64,000 bases of DNA, taken from positions 372,001 to 436,000 of the forward strand of contig NZ_CABVHU010000003.1 in the NCBI RefSeq assembly GCF_902497855.1, read 5' to 3'. Below are positions 55,917 to 63,595 of the stretch, in pieces; positions within the stretch are counted from its first letter, which is position 1, and each line of letters starts with the position of its first letter. A program made the translations under genes and the position numbers. Under the pieces are notes generated by a model. The model saw only the letters and a list, made by a program, of their open reading frames with translations. It made no database searches and was not told where the DNA came from. Source of the DNA: Pseudomonas fluorescens. Its GTDB lineage: Bacteria > Pseudomonadota > Gammaproteobacteria > Pseudomonadales > Pseudomonadaceae.

Positions 55917-56819
55917 CTACGCAATTTCATAAAAGTCTCTCCTGTCAATTGGCTGTATCGCGCCGAATCCATTTTTCGTAAATACCTGATGATATTTGGC
56001 TACATCTTGCTTGCTTGTAAAGAGAACTATCTTAAGCGGCATATTAATGGGGTTGTCTTCTTTTTTCGTTAAAGATACTACCTGCATAGCCACTTTTTTG
56101 GCGGGATCAATCCAGTTGTCAGTATTTGGAAAGATTTTGCGCAAGTCATCGATCAAGTGAGGGAAGTGGGTGCAACCTAGAACAACTGTATCTACTGATA
56201 GTCGTTGCTCTTCTGTGAGATAATTATCGATCAGTTCAGCGAAACTAATGAAACTCGCTTCCTCTCCTGCTAATCTAGCTTCAGATAGTGTTACCAGCGC
56301 TTGGGTCGCGATTGGCCATATTCTGGCATGCATTCTGGCTTTGGCTATTTTTTGGATAATATATCTACTTTTAACTGTGCCGGGAGTAGCAAGCAGAACA
56401 ATGTTTTTGTTCGCGGAGGTATCAACAGCATCGCCTATGGGTGGCGTGACCAAGAAACAATTGTGCCTAAGCTGGTCAAGGCCGTGCTCCATGATCGCCA
56501 TAGAGGCGGTGTTGCACGCCACTACTATCGCTGACGGGCTGATCCGTTCACAAAGTCGATCAAACAATTGCTGGACCCGATGAGCGACCGCAGGTCCAGC
56601 CTTATTACCGTAAGGAAACCAACCGTTATCCGCCACATAAAGAATGTTAGCGTTTGGAATTAGCCGTTCCAGCTGCCGTGCTACTGTTAAACCGCCTACG
56701 CCTGAGTCGAACACGACGATTGGGCGGTTGGAGTTGAATAGCTGCGCGCCATCAAACGTAGTTTCATCGCCTAGCCAAAATTTTGGTGTGGTTGCTAACG
56801 GTGATTTGGAGGCGTTCAT
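55917..56819 (-). CDS. Glutamate/aspartate racemase-like protein (MurI family)
   Basis: 300 aa from ATG 56819; the frame extends upstream but overlaps the oxygenase gene. Both catalytic cysteines are present: Cys102 in VVACNTASMAIMEHG and Cys216 in VVLGCTHFPHLIDDL. The substrate motifs IVVFDSGVGGLTVARQ and YVADNGWFPYGNK are MurI-like. It lies 11 bp after the oxygenase ORF, outside any cell-wall gene context and with AT-rich codons. It could supply a D-amino acid for a product, or be a spare MurI that protects against a product targeting that enzyme. Confidence 0.88.
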   Translation of the reverse strand: MNASKSPLATTPKFWLGDETTFDGAQLFNSNRPIVVFDSGVGGLTVARQLERLIPNANILYVADNGWFPYGNKAGPAVAHRVQQLFDRLCERISPSAIVVACNTASMAIMEHGLDQLRHNCFLVTPPIGDAVDTSANKNIVLLATPGTVKSRYIIQKIAKARMHARIWPIATQALVTLSEARLAGEEASFISFAELIDNYLTEEQRLSVDTVVLGCTHFPHLIDDLRKIFPNTDNWIDPAKKVAMQVVSLTKKEDNPINMPLKIVLFTSKQDVAKYHQVFTKNGFGAIQPIDRRDFYEIA

Positions 56820-56830
56820 AGGAATTCGCT

Positions 56831-57520
56831 TTATGCATTGATGGCGCGAGTGTTTATTGAGTTCCGCATTTCGCGCGACTTTCTCAGGCTCGAAGCGAAT
56901 ACTACTCTCGCCAGCCAGCGAGCACTGTTGACGTAGTTCGCCTTGAATGAGTCTCGTGCATGCACGCAACGGTAATTATCTATGAAGACACAATCCGTTG
57001 CTTCAAGCATGATCGCAACGCGATTCTCTGCAAAGTGAAGCAGTAGTTTTTCCAGAGCTTGACGTTCGATGCCATCATACTCATCAATATTTAATGCGGC
57101 AGCATTGATCTTGACGTATGGCGCGCTCCAGTGACCGAATAGTATCGCCTGGGAAGTTTCTTCTACTATGTCTGATGTGCTGTGGATCGGATTGTGAGAG
57201 ATCTTGAATTTTGGTTCAAACAGTACCTGCTTTTCTTCCGCGCTAAGTTCGATGCCGTCGATGCACGAAATAACGGTTGCAGCGTGTTCATCATTACGCA
57301 TGCAGACGAGTCCCAAGTACTCAGCACGTGCAGGGTGGAAAGCATCTTCCACATGAAATCCAAAATCTAGGGTAGATCCGCCACTCGAGTTAGAGATTTT
57401 TCTATGTTCTATAAGTGGAACAATATTATTGTAAATGCTGCCGTCCCGCTGCGAGGTAAATCCGACGCCCTCACCAAGCAATGATCCATATAAGCCATGC
57501 AATATTTTTGCATCATTCAA
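56831..57520 (-). CDS. Fe(II)/2-oxoglutarate amino-acid oxygenase, catalytic part (VioC/clavaminate-synthase-like)
   Basis: 229 aa read from a TTG that overlaps the stop of the upstream ORF (TTGA). It carries the whole metal site: His56 and Glu58 in FGFHVEDAFHPARAEYLGL and His187 in DCVFIDNYRCVHARDSF, plus the 2-oxoglutarate arginine (Arg201) in NSARWLARVVFASSLRKSR. These match VioC/OrfP-type arginine and AsnO-type asparagine beta-hydroxylases acting on free amino acids. The first ~95 residues of that family are missing here but are encoded, in the +1-shifted frame, by 57517-57804. So either a frameshifted gene or a coupled two-part enzyme. Confidence 0.82.
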   Translation of the reverse strand: MNDAKILHGLYGSLLGEGVGFTSQRDGSIYNNIVPLIEHRKISNSSGGSTLDFGFHVEDAFHPARAEYLGLVCMRNDEHAATVISCIDGIELSAEEKQVLFEPKFKISHNPIHSTSDIVEETSQAILFGHWSAPYVKINAAALNIDEYDGIERQALEKLLLHFAENRVAIMLEATDCVFIDNYRCVHARDSFKANYVNSARWLARVVFASSLRKSREMRNSINTRAINA

Positions 57521-57804
57521 GCGGTAGTCATCTCTAGTTCAATGTGCCTGGAGGGACTTGGTCCTGCACCCTTATCAAGCACCGGACTGCCGGAAACCAA
57601 GAGTGCAGAAACTTCCTCGCTACGCTTGAAACCATAAAATTCTTCGCGGATCTTTCGTGGCAGTTCCTGAGCATACAGGGCCGCCTTTTCCATAAAGCAG
57701 TACTGATTCGTCATTTCGGGATCTTGAATGATCTCATCGAGCAGGCTACGAATCTGTTGATTTTGTTGATTGGTGAGGATTAGCTTTTTTACTACGGTCG
57801 CCAT
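57517..57804 (-). CDS. N-terminal part of the VioC-like oxygenase (split gene)
   Basis: 95 aa, SD AGGGA, ATG 57804. LLDEIIQDPEMTNQYCFMEK then AALYAQELPRKIREEF and VSALLVSGSPVLDKG align with the N-terminal domain of VioC-like enzymes (APVIAHELPRRLR and ALVVRGNPVDD in VioC, from memory). Joining this to the next ORF by a -1 shift before the TGA gives about 325 aa with the expected spacing, so both pieces come from one ancestral gene. Start of the island operon. Confidence 0.78.
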   Translation of the reverse strand: MATVVKKLILTNQQNQQIRSLLDEIIQDPEMTNQYCFMEKAALYAQELPRKIREEFYGFKRSEEVSALLVSGSPVLDKGAGPSPSRHIELEMTTA

Positions 57805-58261
57805 AACGTCGTTCCCTGATTTAGTGGTTGTCGTTGTCAGTACGCCAGTTCCTCCATTCGAACAACCTATCCATGGTTTGCATAAATCGCGATTCTTCGC
57901 TGTTCTAGTTAGCGCTGCTAAGGGGTATTTTGGAACGTTTCTTCAGTCAGAGTTATCCACCTCCGAAAAAAGTAGCTAGGCTCGCGGCGCGTTGGCAGGC
58001 ATGAACAATGAATGGCTGAACGTCGGTGAAGGTGAGAGTGCTTTCGTGCGAAGCTAACTTTGATTAGGAAGAAGATGGAGTGTCCCAAGATCTGGAAGTG
58101 TCTTAGCATCTGATTCGCTAATCGCAAAGCTATTTTGGTACTTGCCGTGCTTTAACATCAGTACAAATTAGTTGGTGGCGGCGTTTTCCCTAGGGCATGT
58201 GAGAGAAGGTAGTAATTTTGGGGATGGCAGTCAACTTTCTTGGTGTAGGATATTTCTGATT
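57805..58261. other. AT-richer intergenic region of the island
   Basis: No gene recognised. It should hold the promoter of the four-ORF minus-strand operon. No RNA gene, operator or att-like sequence was clear. Confidence 0.4.
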
Positions 58262-58429
58262 TTACCATGGGCACAAAAGAGGCCACCTTCGCAGGCAGAC
58301 ATCGTTGGGGCACTGGAAGTGCTCCTTGGCGAAATCGAACGCCATTGTCTCGTCGAAATTCAAATCGCGCACGTTATAGATCGACAGCTTGGCGTCGAGG
58401 CTGAGGCAGTAGGCGAGGTCGAATTTCAT
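58262..58429 (-). pseudogene. Truncated duplicate of the zinc-motif gene 5' end
   Basis: ATG 58429 and about 43 codons (MKFDLAYCLSLDAKLSIYNV ... HFQCPND) match the start of the 329-aa gene at 53985 with a few changes. The match stops at the middle of the zinc motif (around 58296-58300), and unrelated codons lead to a stop at 58262. A junction fragment, not a functional gene. Confidence 0.9.
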
Positions 58430-58853
58430 AACGGGCTCGGTCCTTCAGAGGAGGATGGCGTATTAATAGCGTGTCGCTTGAGAGGGCGCACCTGTTGATT
58501 CAAGTTCGTCGCATCAGCTAGCTTGGCTAACTCTGTGGAGGTGCCATATGACTGAACGGGTGCAAGTAAGCGTGCACGAAGCACAATCCCAACTATCTCA
58601 ACTCGCTGAGCGTGCATGGCATGGCGATACGGTCGTCATCATCAAGGACGGCAAGCCTTATCTGTATCTGCTGCCTCATGTCGATACACCTCAGGCGCGC
58701 AAGCCAGGTAGGTTGAAGGGGAGGATTCGGATGTCTGCGGATTTTGACAAAACTCCTGAGGACATCATTGATGGATTTGAGGGCAGCCTGTGAGGCGATT
58801 GTCTTGGGAAACCCATGCTCCCTCGCCACAGATTTTGATCAGCCACTCATTCA
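58296..58853. repeat. Right copy of the duplicated flanking segment
   Basis: Direct repeat of 53853-54550, containing the truncated gene start, shared promoter-like region and an intact Phd antitoxin, ending at GATCAGCCACTCATTC. The left boundary at about 58296 is a recombination junction with island DNA. Confidence 0.92.
58548..58793 (+). CDS. Phd/YefM-family antitoxin, intact copy
   Basis: 81 aa: MTERVQVSVHEAQSQLSQLA, AWHGDTVVIIKDGKPYLYL and the C-terminal tail MSADFDKTPEDIIDGFEGSL, which normally embraces a VapC/Doc-type toxin. SD GTGGAGGT. No toxin ORF overlaps or follows; the next gene is an HNH endonuclease on the other strand. Orphan antitoxin, paralogue of 54102-54302. Confidence 0.87.
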   Translation: MTERVQVSVHEAQSQLSQLAERAWHGDTVVIIKDGKPYLYLLPHVDTPQARKPGRLKGRIRMSADFDKTPEDIIDGFEGSL

Positions 58854-59560
58854 GCTTTCAACCTGCCTACCTTCTCATAAAGCTGAGCAGTGAATTCATC
58901 CCGGTCACTCGAATGGTGACAGCGGCGATGACAATTCGGGCATAGCGCCACAGCATTACTCGGGCGATCCGAACCTTCCTGCGCCAAAAACTTAACGTGA
59001 TGAACCTCAAGAAACGGCCTGCCGTCCTTTTCAAACGGAGCCGGTTTTCCGCAACCCTCGCAGATACCCTTGGCTTCTTTGCGCACCCAGGCTCTAACCT
59101 CAGGATCTCGTACAAAAGAGTTGCCCGAACTCGGCATTTGTTGTGGTTTTAAGATCCCCTTTGGCTCGCCCTTGAGCGATTGCTTCTCAAGTTTGATGGC
59201 ACGTTGTTCCAGCGTTACCTCATCAGCGGTTGGGGCAAAATCCTCAGGCGTCAGCGGACCAGGAGCGTTCAGCGCGTCACGAATGCTGCGAAAAACATTC
59301 GCGCCGACATTTTTGGCGGGCTTGTACCCCTCAATACGATCTCGTTTGAGTTCGATTAGCACGGTAGAGATGTTCTGCATCCGAAACTCAACCGACCCTT
59401 TGGTGCGACCTGCTAAGGCCCCTTCGCGCAGGACACGGTTCTCATGAGCCTTATTGACCGTCTGACCGCTCTGCTCGCGTGACAACATACTGAGATAGAC
59501 GTCGACCGCAGCCTGAATCTCCGCGTCACTCCAATCGCTGTCGCTCTTTTTCGTATCCAT
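58847..59560 (-). CDS. HNH endonuclease
   Basis: 237 aa. C-terminal HNH domain with a zinc knuckle: Cys167 and Cys170 (GICEGCGKPAP), catalytic HH187-188 (FLEVHHVKFLAQ), Asn202 (RPSNAVALCPNCHRRCH) and Cys207, Cys210. The N-terminal 100 residues (WSDAEIQAAVDVYLSMLSRE then VEFRMQNISTVLIEL) are seen in some restriction-like or phage-defence HNH proteins. Likely cleaves modified or foreign DNA; no partner methylase is adjacent. Confidence 0.9.
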   Translation of the reverse strand: MDTKKSDSDWSDAEIQAAVDVYLSMLSREQSGQTVNKAHENRVLREGALAGRTKGSVEFRMQNISTVLIELKRDRIEGYKPAKNVGANVFRSIRDALNAPGPLTPEDFAPTADEVTLEQRAIKLEKQSLKGEPKGILKPQQMPSSGNSFVRDPEVRAWVRKEAKGICEGCGKPAPFEKDGRPFLEVHHVKFLAQEGSDRPSNAVALCPNCHRRCHHSSDRDEFTAQLYEKVGRLKAE

Positions 59561-59681
59561 AGAATCGCCGAGGGTTGAAAACCTTCGGACGATACTGAGT
59601 GGCCATTACGACTGTCTACGAAAATTCCTACAGGAAAGAGCGACGCGTCACTCAACGATCCTACAGACGGTTCCACAAGCA

Positions 59682-60215
59682 CTAACCCACCGAATGCCTC
59701 GACGACTGAAATACCTCCACAACCCTCCGCCACCAAGGCTTAGCCACCGGCACGTGTCGTCGTGTGCGATTGAGCAATAGATAAGGCATATCCCGTAGCC
59801 GAATCCAGCCTTCATCCTGCCAATGCAACAGGCTCAATGACATCTCCGGCCAATCCATCAAACTCATCATCGGCCGGTCTCCATTCTGCGATTGCCCTGC
59901 ATCGCGTAGGGTCGGTACCACCTGATGAGTCAACCACTCACGCAGCAATCGATTTCCCGGCGCATAGTGATAAACCAACATTGCATACACACCGGACTCG
60001 CTGAGCATCAACCGATTTTCTGGTTGACCGTAGTACTCAATCAATAAGGTTTGGCGCTGATCCTTATCAAGCTTGCTGACCACACGATCAGTCAGGTGCA
60101 CGCTCATCAAGCGACCTAGGTCGCGGGCGCAAAACCATGGCTGGTTTTCTAGAAGTAGGGCGTGGAGGGGGAGGTGGTGTCGTGTGAATATCGTTGGAAT
60201 GAATTGATCATGCAT
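59682..60215 (-). CDS. BRO-N domain protein (phage antirepressor-like)
   Basis: 177 aa. BRO-N fold: LHALLLENQPWFCARDLGRL, TLLIEYYGQPENRLMLSESG then VYAMLVYHYAPGNRLLREWL. The C-terminal part (WPEMSLSLLHWQDEGWIRLR) is specific. Such proteins occur in prophages and as chromosomal DNA-binding regulators; no other phage genes are near. Target unknown. Confidence 0.87.
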   Translation of the reverse strand: MHDQFIPTIFTRHHLPLHALLLENQPWFCARDLGRLMSVHLTDRVVSKLDKDQRQTLLIEYYGQPENRLMLSESGVYAMLVYHYAPGNRLLREWLTHQVVPTLRDAGQSQNGDRPMMSLMDWPEMSLSLLHWQDEGWIRLRDMPYLLLNRTRRHVPVAKPWWRRVVEVFQSSRHSVG

Positions 60216-60540
60216 GACCGATCTCCGAATAGGAGGGAGAACGGAGTGGAGTTGTTATAGGCATTTCCCGAACCTCTACGTTTTATTTGGAATGGGCCGA
60301 ACCCGACGTAGAGGACTTAGGAACATCCCAACGAGCATTCTCTTTCAAACAAAAAATCGTACGTATGTCTTTGGGACAAGCACGATTCTGTATGAGGAAG
60401 TTGCTTCTACGTTGGGCGTTTCTTAGGCACCTGCTATGGAGCTTAGAGGTGCTTTGAATGGGCATCAATGCCGAAGTAGCTGTAAGTGCTGTAGGAGATT
60501 TAGCGGCGTAGTGTAGGGATAAAAAAGTACGTTCATTCCC
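60216..60540. other. Intergenic region with an inverted repeat
   Basis: No convincing gene. A 9-bp inverted repeat (CCTCTACGT at 60273-60281, ACGTAGAGG at 60306-60314) and a shorter GCACCT..AGGTGC pair near 60430-60455 are visible. AT-richer than the core. Confidence 0.4.
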
Positions 60541-60575
60541 AATAAAAAAGCCCCGATCAGATCGGGGCTTTTGCT
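60541..60575 (-). terminator. Terminator of nrdB
   Basis: AAAAGCCCCGAT (60546-60557) and ATCGGGGCTTTT (60561-60572) with a three-base loop and flanking A/T runs, about 55 bp after the nrdB stop. Confidence 0.92.
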
Positions 60576-60627
60576 TTTTCGGTTTGTCGATCAGATTGAG
60601 ATCGTCAAATCGCGGCGAGCTCGGGAA

Positions 60628-61878
60628 TCAATCCCAGCTAAGCGCACCACCAGTCTGATACTCAATAACCCGAGTCTCAAAGAAATTCTTCTCTTTCTTC
60701 AAGTCCATAATCTCGCTCATCCACGGGAACGGGTTAGTCGTCCCCGGATACTCTTCCTTCAACCCAATCTGCGACAGACGACGGTTAGCAATAAACTTGA
60801 GGTAATCCTCCATCATCGCCGCATTCATCCCCAGCACGCCACGAGGCATGGTGTCCCGCGCGTATTCGATCTCCAGCTGAGTCCCCTGCAGAATCATCTG
60901 CGAAGCTTCTTCCTTCATCTCGGCATCCCACAAATGCGGGTTTTCGATTTTGATCTGGTTGATCACGTCGATGCCGAAGTTCAGGTGCATGGATTCGTCG
61001 CGCAGGATGTACTGGAACTGCTCGGCGACGCCGGTCATTTTGTTGCGGCGGCCCATGGAGAGGATCTGGGTGAAGCCGCAGTAGAAGAAGATGCCTTCCA
61101 GGACGCAGTAGTAGGCGATCAGGTTGCGCAGCAGTTCTTTGTCGGTTTCGACGGTGCCGGTTTCGAACTTCGGATCGGAGATCGAGCGGGTGTATTTGAG
61201 GCCCCAGGTGGCTTTTTTCGCGACCGACGGGATCTCGTGGTACATGTTGAAGATCTCGCCTTCATCCATGGCCAGGGATTCGATGCAGTACTGGTAGGCG
61301 TGGGTGTGGATCGCCTCTTCGAAAGCCTGGCGCAGGATGTACTGGCGGCACTCCGGGTTGGTGATCAGGCGGTACACGGCCAGGACCAGGTTGTTGGCGA
61401 CCAGGGAGTCGGCGGTGGAGAAGAAGCCGAGGTTGCGCATGACGATGCGGCGTTCGTCGTCGGTCAGGCCTTCCGGGTCTTTCCAGAGGGCGATGTCGGC
61501 GGTCATGTTGACTTCTTGCGGCATCCAGTGGTTTGCGCAGCCGTCCAGGTATTTCTGCCAGGCCCAGTCGTACTTGAAGGGTACGAGTTGGTTGAGGTCG
61601 GCGCGGCAGTTGATCATGCGCTTTTCGTCGACCGCTACGCGGGCGGAGGCGCCTTCGAGTTCGGCAAGGCCTTCGGCAACGTCGAGGTTGTCCAGGGCGG
61701 CTTTGGCGCGAGCGATTGCGGCGGAGTCGGACGCAGTCACAGCGCGAGCTTCCTGGGCGGCAACACCACCGGCAGCATCGAGGCGGTCCATGTTGGCTTC
61801 GGTAGCGTGGCCGGCGTTGGCGCCTTTGACCACGGTTTCGGCGCTGTCTTCTTTGTCGAATTCGTCCCAGCTCAGCAT
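60628..61878 (-). CDS. nrdB: NrdB, class Ia ribonucleotide reductase beta subunit
   Basis: 416 aa from ATG 61878 ([20 protein letters not shown]). Houses the diiron-tyrosyl radical: ligand helices in [19 protein letters not shown] and [14 protein letters not shown] are visible. Pseudomonas-type N-terminal extension of about 70 residues before the R2 core. Works with NrdA, whose gene is not next to it here, so nrdB is monocistronic with a long (about 510-bp) upstream region. Confidence 0.96.
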   Translation of the reverse strand: MLSWDEFDKEDSAETVVKGANAGHATEANMDRLDAAGGVAAQEARAVTASDSAAIARAKAALDNLDVAEGLAELEGASARVAVDEKRMINCRADLNQLVPFKYDWAWQKYLDGCANHWMPQEVNMTADIALWKDPEGLTDDERRIVMRNLGFFSTADSLVANNLVLAVYRLITNPECRQYILRQAFEEAIHTHAYQYCIESLAMDEGEIFNMYHEIPSVAKKATWGLKYTRSISDPKFETGTVETDKELLRNLIAYYCVLEGIFFYCGFTQILSMGRRNKMTGVAEQFQYILRDESMHLNFGIDVINQIKIENPHLWDAEMKEEASQMILQGTQLEIEYARDTMPRGVLGMNAAMMEDYLKFIANRRLSQIGLKEEYPGTTNPFPWMSEIMDLKKEKNFFETRVIEYQTGGALSWD

Positions 61879-62300
61879 GACGTGTCGTCTCCTGCGTGAG
61901 GGCCAGATGCCCGTGTGATTGTGTTCACACAGTTTTCTGACCGCGTTGGATCTTAAGAAATAGTTTTTTGCAGCAGCTAAGGCAGGCAATAAAACAGAAT
62001 TTTGTACGGGGATTCCGAAAGCCACTGATGGGCGCAGGCAGCGATGATCGCTACTGCGGGGCTTCAGACTGGCTTTACATCCCTGTAAGGGGATATTGCA
62101 GGCCCGTTTAGGGCCGCATTATAAGGAAGTTTTCATCGCTTTGCTGCGGTGAAATGGCTGACGGATTGGTCGAGGAGGGACGTTTTTCGATCGGAGCGAG
62201 GAATTACAGGGCTTTGGCTGCAATCGCGGGTGCAGTTTTTTTTTCATAAATGTTGACGGAGATTTTTTTTGTTCAAAAAACAGCCAGAAAATCACGTTTT

Positions 62301-62316
62301 TTACTACATCTTGTGT
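62301..62316. promoter_or_regulatory. Possible NrdR box upstream of nrdB
   Basis: The minus-strand reading ACACAAGATGTAGTAA resembles the NrdR consensus acaCwAtATaTwGtgt. It is 420 bp before nrdB. A second box at the expected spacing was not found, so this is tentative. The region 61879-62300 otherwise shows no gene. Confidence 0.4.
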
Positions 62317-62351
62317 TTTTAGTCGTTTTTCAGTAGCTCCAGACACAACTA

Positions 62352-62371
62352 AGCCCGACCGAAGCCGGGCT
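62352..62371 (-). terminator. Hairpin after the repeat-protein gene
   Basis: AGCCCG (62352-62357) and CGGGCT (62366-62371), 19 bp past the stop of the small secreted protein, followed on the minus strand by AGTTGTG; a weak terminator. Confidence 0.65.
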
Positions 62372-62389
62372 GTCAGTCACGCTCGAGAA

Positions 62390-62704
62390 TCAGCCCAGGC
62401 GAGCAGCACCCACGTGATCGGAACCGTCGGCGGCGACCTTGGCGGCACCGGTGTGATCGAAGCCGTCAGCGGCGACTTTGGCGGCGCCAGTGTGATCAAA
62501 GCCGTCAGAAGCGAGTTTGCCAGCACCGACATGATCCGCGCCGTCGGCAGCGAAGGATGCCGAGCCGGTATGGTCGTAACCGTCAGAAGCGACAGCTGCC
62601 GAGGTGGTGTAAACGGCCGAGCCAGTGCGATCGTAGCCGTCGGCGGCGAAGGTGTTGGCAGCCAGCACGGAGAGGGTCAGGGCGAGGATCAGTTTGGTTT
62701 TCAT
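62390..62704 (-). CDS. Secreted tandem-repeat protein
   Basis: 104 aa. Signal peptide MKTLILAL-like (MKTKLILALTLSVLAANTFA) followed by about six 13-residue repeats of the type ADGFDHTGAAKVA, with D-x-D/H-T-G core. The Asp/His pattern could bind metal or a polyanion; no function known. Small periplasmic or outer-membrane proteins of this type occur widely in Pseudomonas. Monocistronic. Confidence 0.83.
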   Translation of the reverse strand: MKTKLILALTLSVLAANTFAADGYDRTGSAVYTTSAAVASDGYDHTGSASFAADGADHVGAGKLASDGFDHTGAAKVAADGFDHTGAAKVAADGSDHVGAARLG

Positions 62705-62892
62705 GAGAATGCTCCAGGTTCGTTGGTGTTATGTGCCTTGGGTGTGGAATTGATACTACGCCGACTATTTTGATTAAAAAGCGCAAATAAACGCTTAAAA
62801 CAATCGGAGAAAACGATATATAAGGTCCGGCGCTTCATCTGCCTGAAACAGCGGGCGGGTGGGTCGAACCTTGGGAGGGTGAGGGTGGGTGA

Positions 62893-63156
62893 TCAGCCGT
62901 TGGAGCAGCCGTTGCCCATCACGCTGTAACGCAGAATGTGGCGCTGACCTTTGGAGTCGTCGTATTCCATTTTGGCCGGAACAACTTCGCAGACGTTGGG
63001 GATTTCGCTCATCGAGATGACTTTGGCGATGTCCAGGTCGGTGGAGTAGGTGTATTCCTCGATAACGGTTTGCTGCTGTGCGACATCAGTCGGAACCTCG
63101 TTTGCCATGGCGGTTGCGCACAGGCTGCTGAGGGCCAGAACTAATAAAGCTTTCAT
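62893..63156 (-). CDS. DUF2790 periplasmic protein
   Basis: 87 aa from ATG 63156; signal peptide MKALLVLALSSLCATAMANE. The body (EYTYSTDLDIAKVISMSEIP then VCEVVPAKMEYDDSKGQ) is DUF2790, a Pseudomonas family of small exported proteins, often several per genome. Ends with a Cys (MGNGCSNG) that could pair with the earlier Cys. Function unknown. Confidence 0.87.
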   Translation of the reverse strand: MKALLVLALSSLCATAMANEVPTDVAQQQTVIEEYTYSTDLDIAKVISMSEIPNVCEVVPAKMEYDDSKGQRHILRYSVMGNGCSNG

Positions 63157-63381
63157 TTCAGGTTTACCTTTTAAAGGTCGAGTGGGGTCACGCAACCTTT
63201 TTGGGGTTGCGTGTGGAGCTGGGTTACCGGGATCTGGATTAACTGCCTTCGTGGGGGCTGCAACTGGGTTAATCGCGTTGCCTTGTTGGCGAGGTGGATT
63301 TTAGGCGGGGGGTGGGGATTCATATAGGTGGGGTTTTGATAAACACTTTTGGCGAATTTTGTAACAATCGTCGAATAACGT

Positions 63382-63463
63382 TGTGGGAGCCGGCTTGCTG
63401 GCGATCTTGACGACGTGGTTTTTCAGGTACGCCGCATTCGCCGGCAAGCCGGCTCCTACAGGG
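63382..63463. repeat. REP pair (BIME) upstream of acs
   Basis: Inverted REPs TGTGGGAGCCGGCTTGCTGG and GCCGGCAAGCCGGCTCCTAC in the 63157-63595 intergenic region. Confidence 0.85.
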
Positions 63464-63514
63464 GGTGCGTGCGCATTTCGGGCTTATCACGGTAATTTGT
63501 AGGGGCTTGTTACT

Positions 63515-63530
63515 ACCATCGTCGAATGGT
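63515..63530. promoter_or_regulatory. Inverted repeat before acs
   Basis: ACCAT-CGTCGA-ATGGT, about 70-80 bp upstream of the acs start. A possible activator site; acs is known in Pseudomonas to depend on a LuxR-type regulator (ErdR/CrbR), but that this is its site is a guess. Confidence 0.35.
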
Positions 63531-63595
63531 TCTATAGGCCCGGTCCGGCTACAACTGGGTCATACAAAAACAACTATTCCACCGAGGTAAGAAAG

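Noticed and set aside
57517..57540. Programmed -1 frameshift on a slippery heptamer
   Set aside because: No X-XXY-YYZ heptamer lies in the overlap window and no clear downstream stem was seen; a mutation or TTG reinitiation is simpler.
54551..58295. Prophage or integrative element with integrase
   Set aside because: No integrase, transposase, tRNA or phage structural genes; the ends are long diverged homologies instead of short att or target-site repeats.
60214..60426. 70-codon plus-strand ORF after the BRO-N gene
   Set aside because: No SD, no recognisable motif, and it overlaps the divergent gene's start and an inverted repeat.
62119..62346. 75-codon minus-strand ORF upstream of nrdB
   Set aside because: Frame through an A/T-homopolymer-rich leader region; no SD or protein-like composition.
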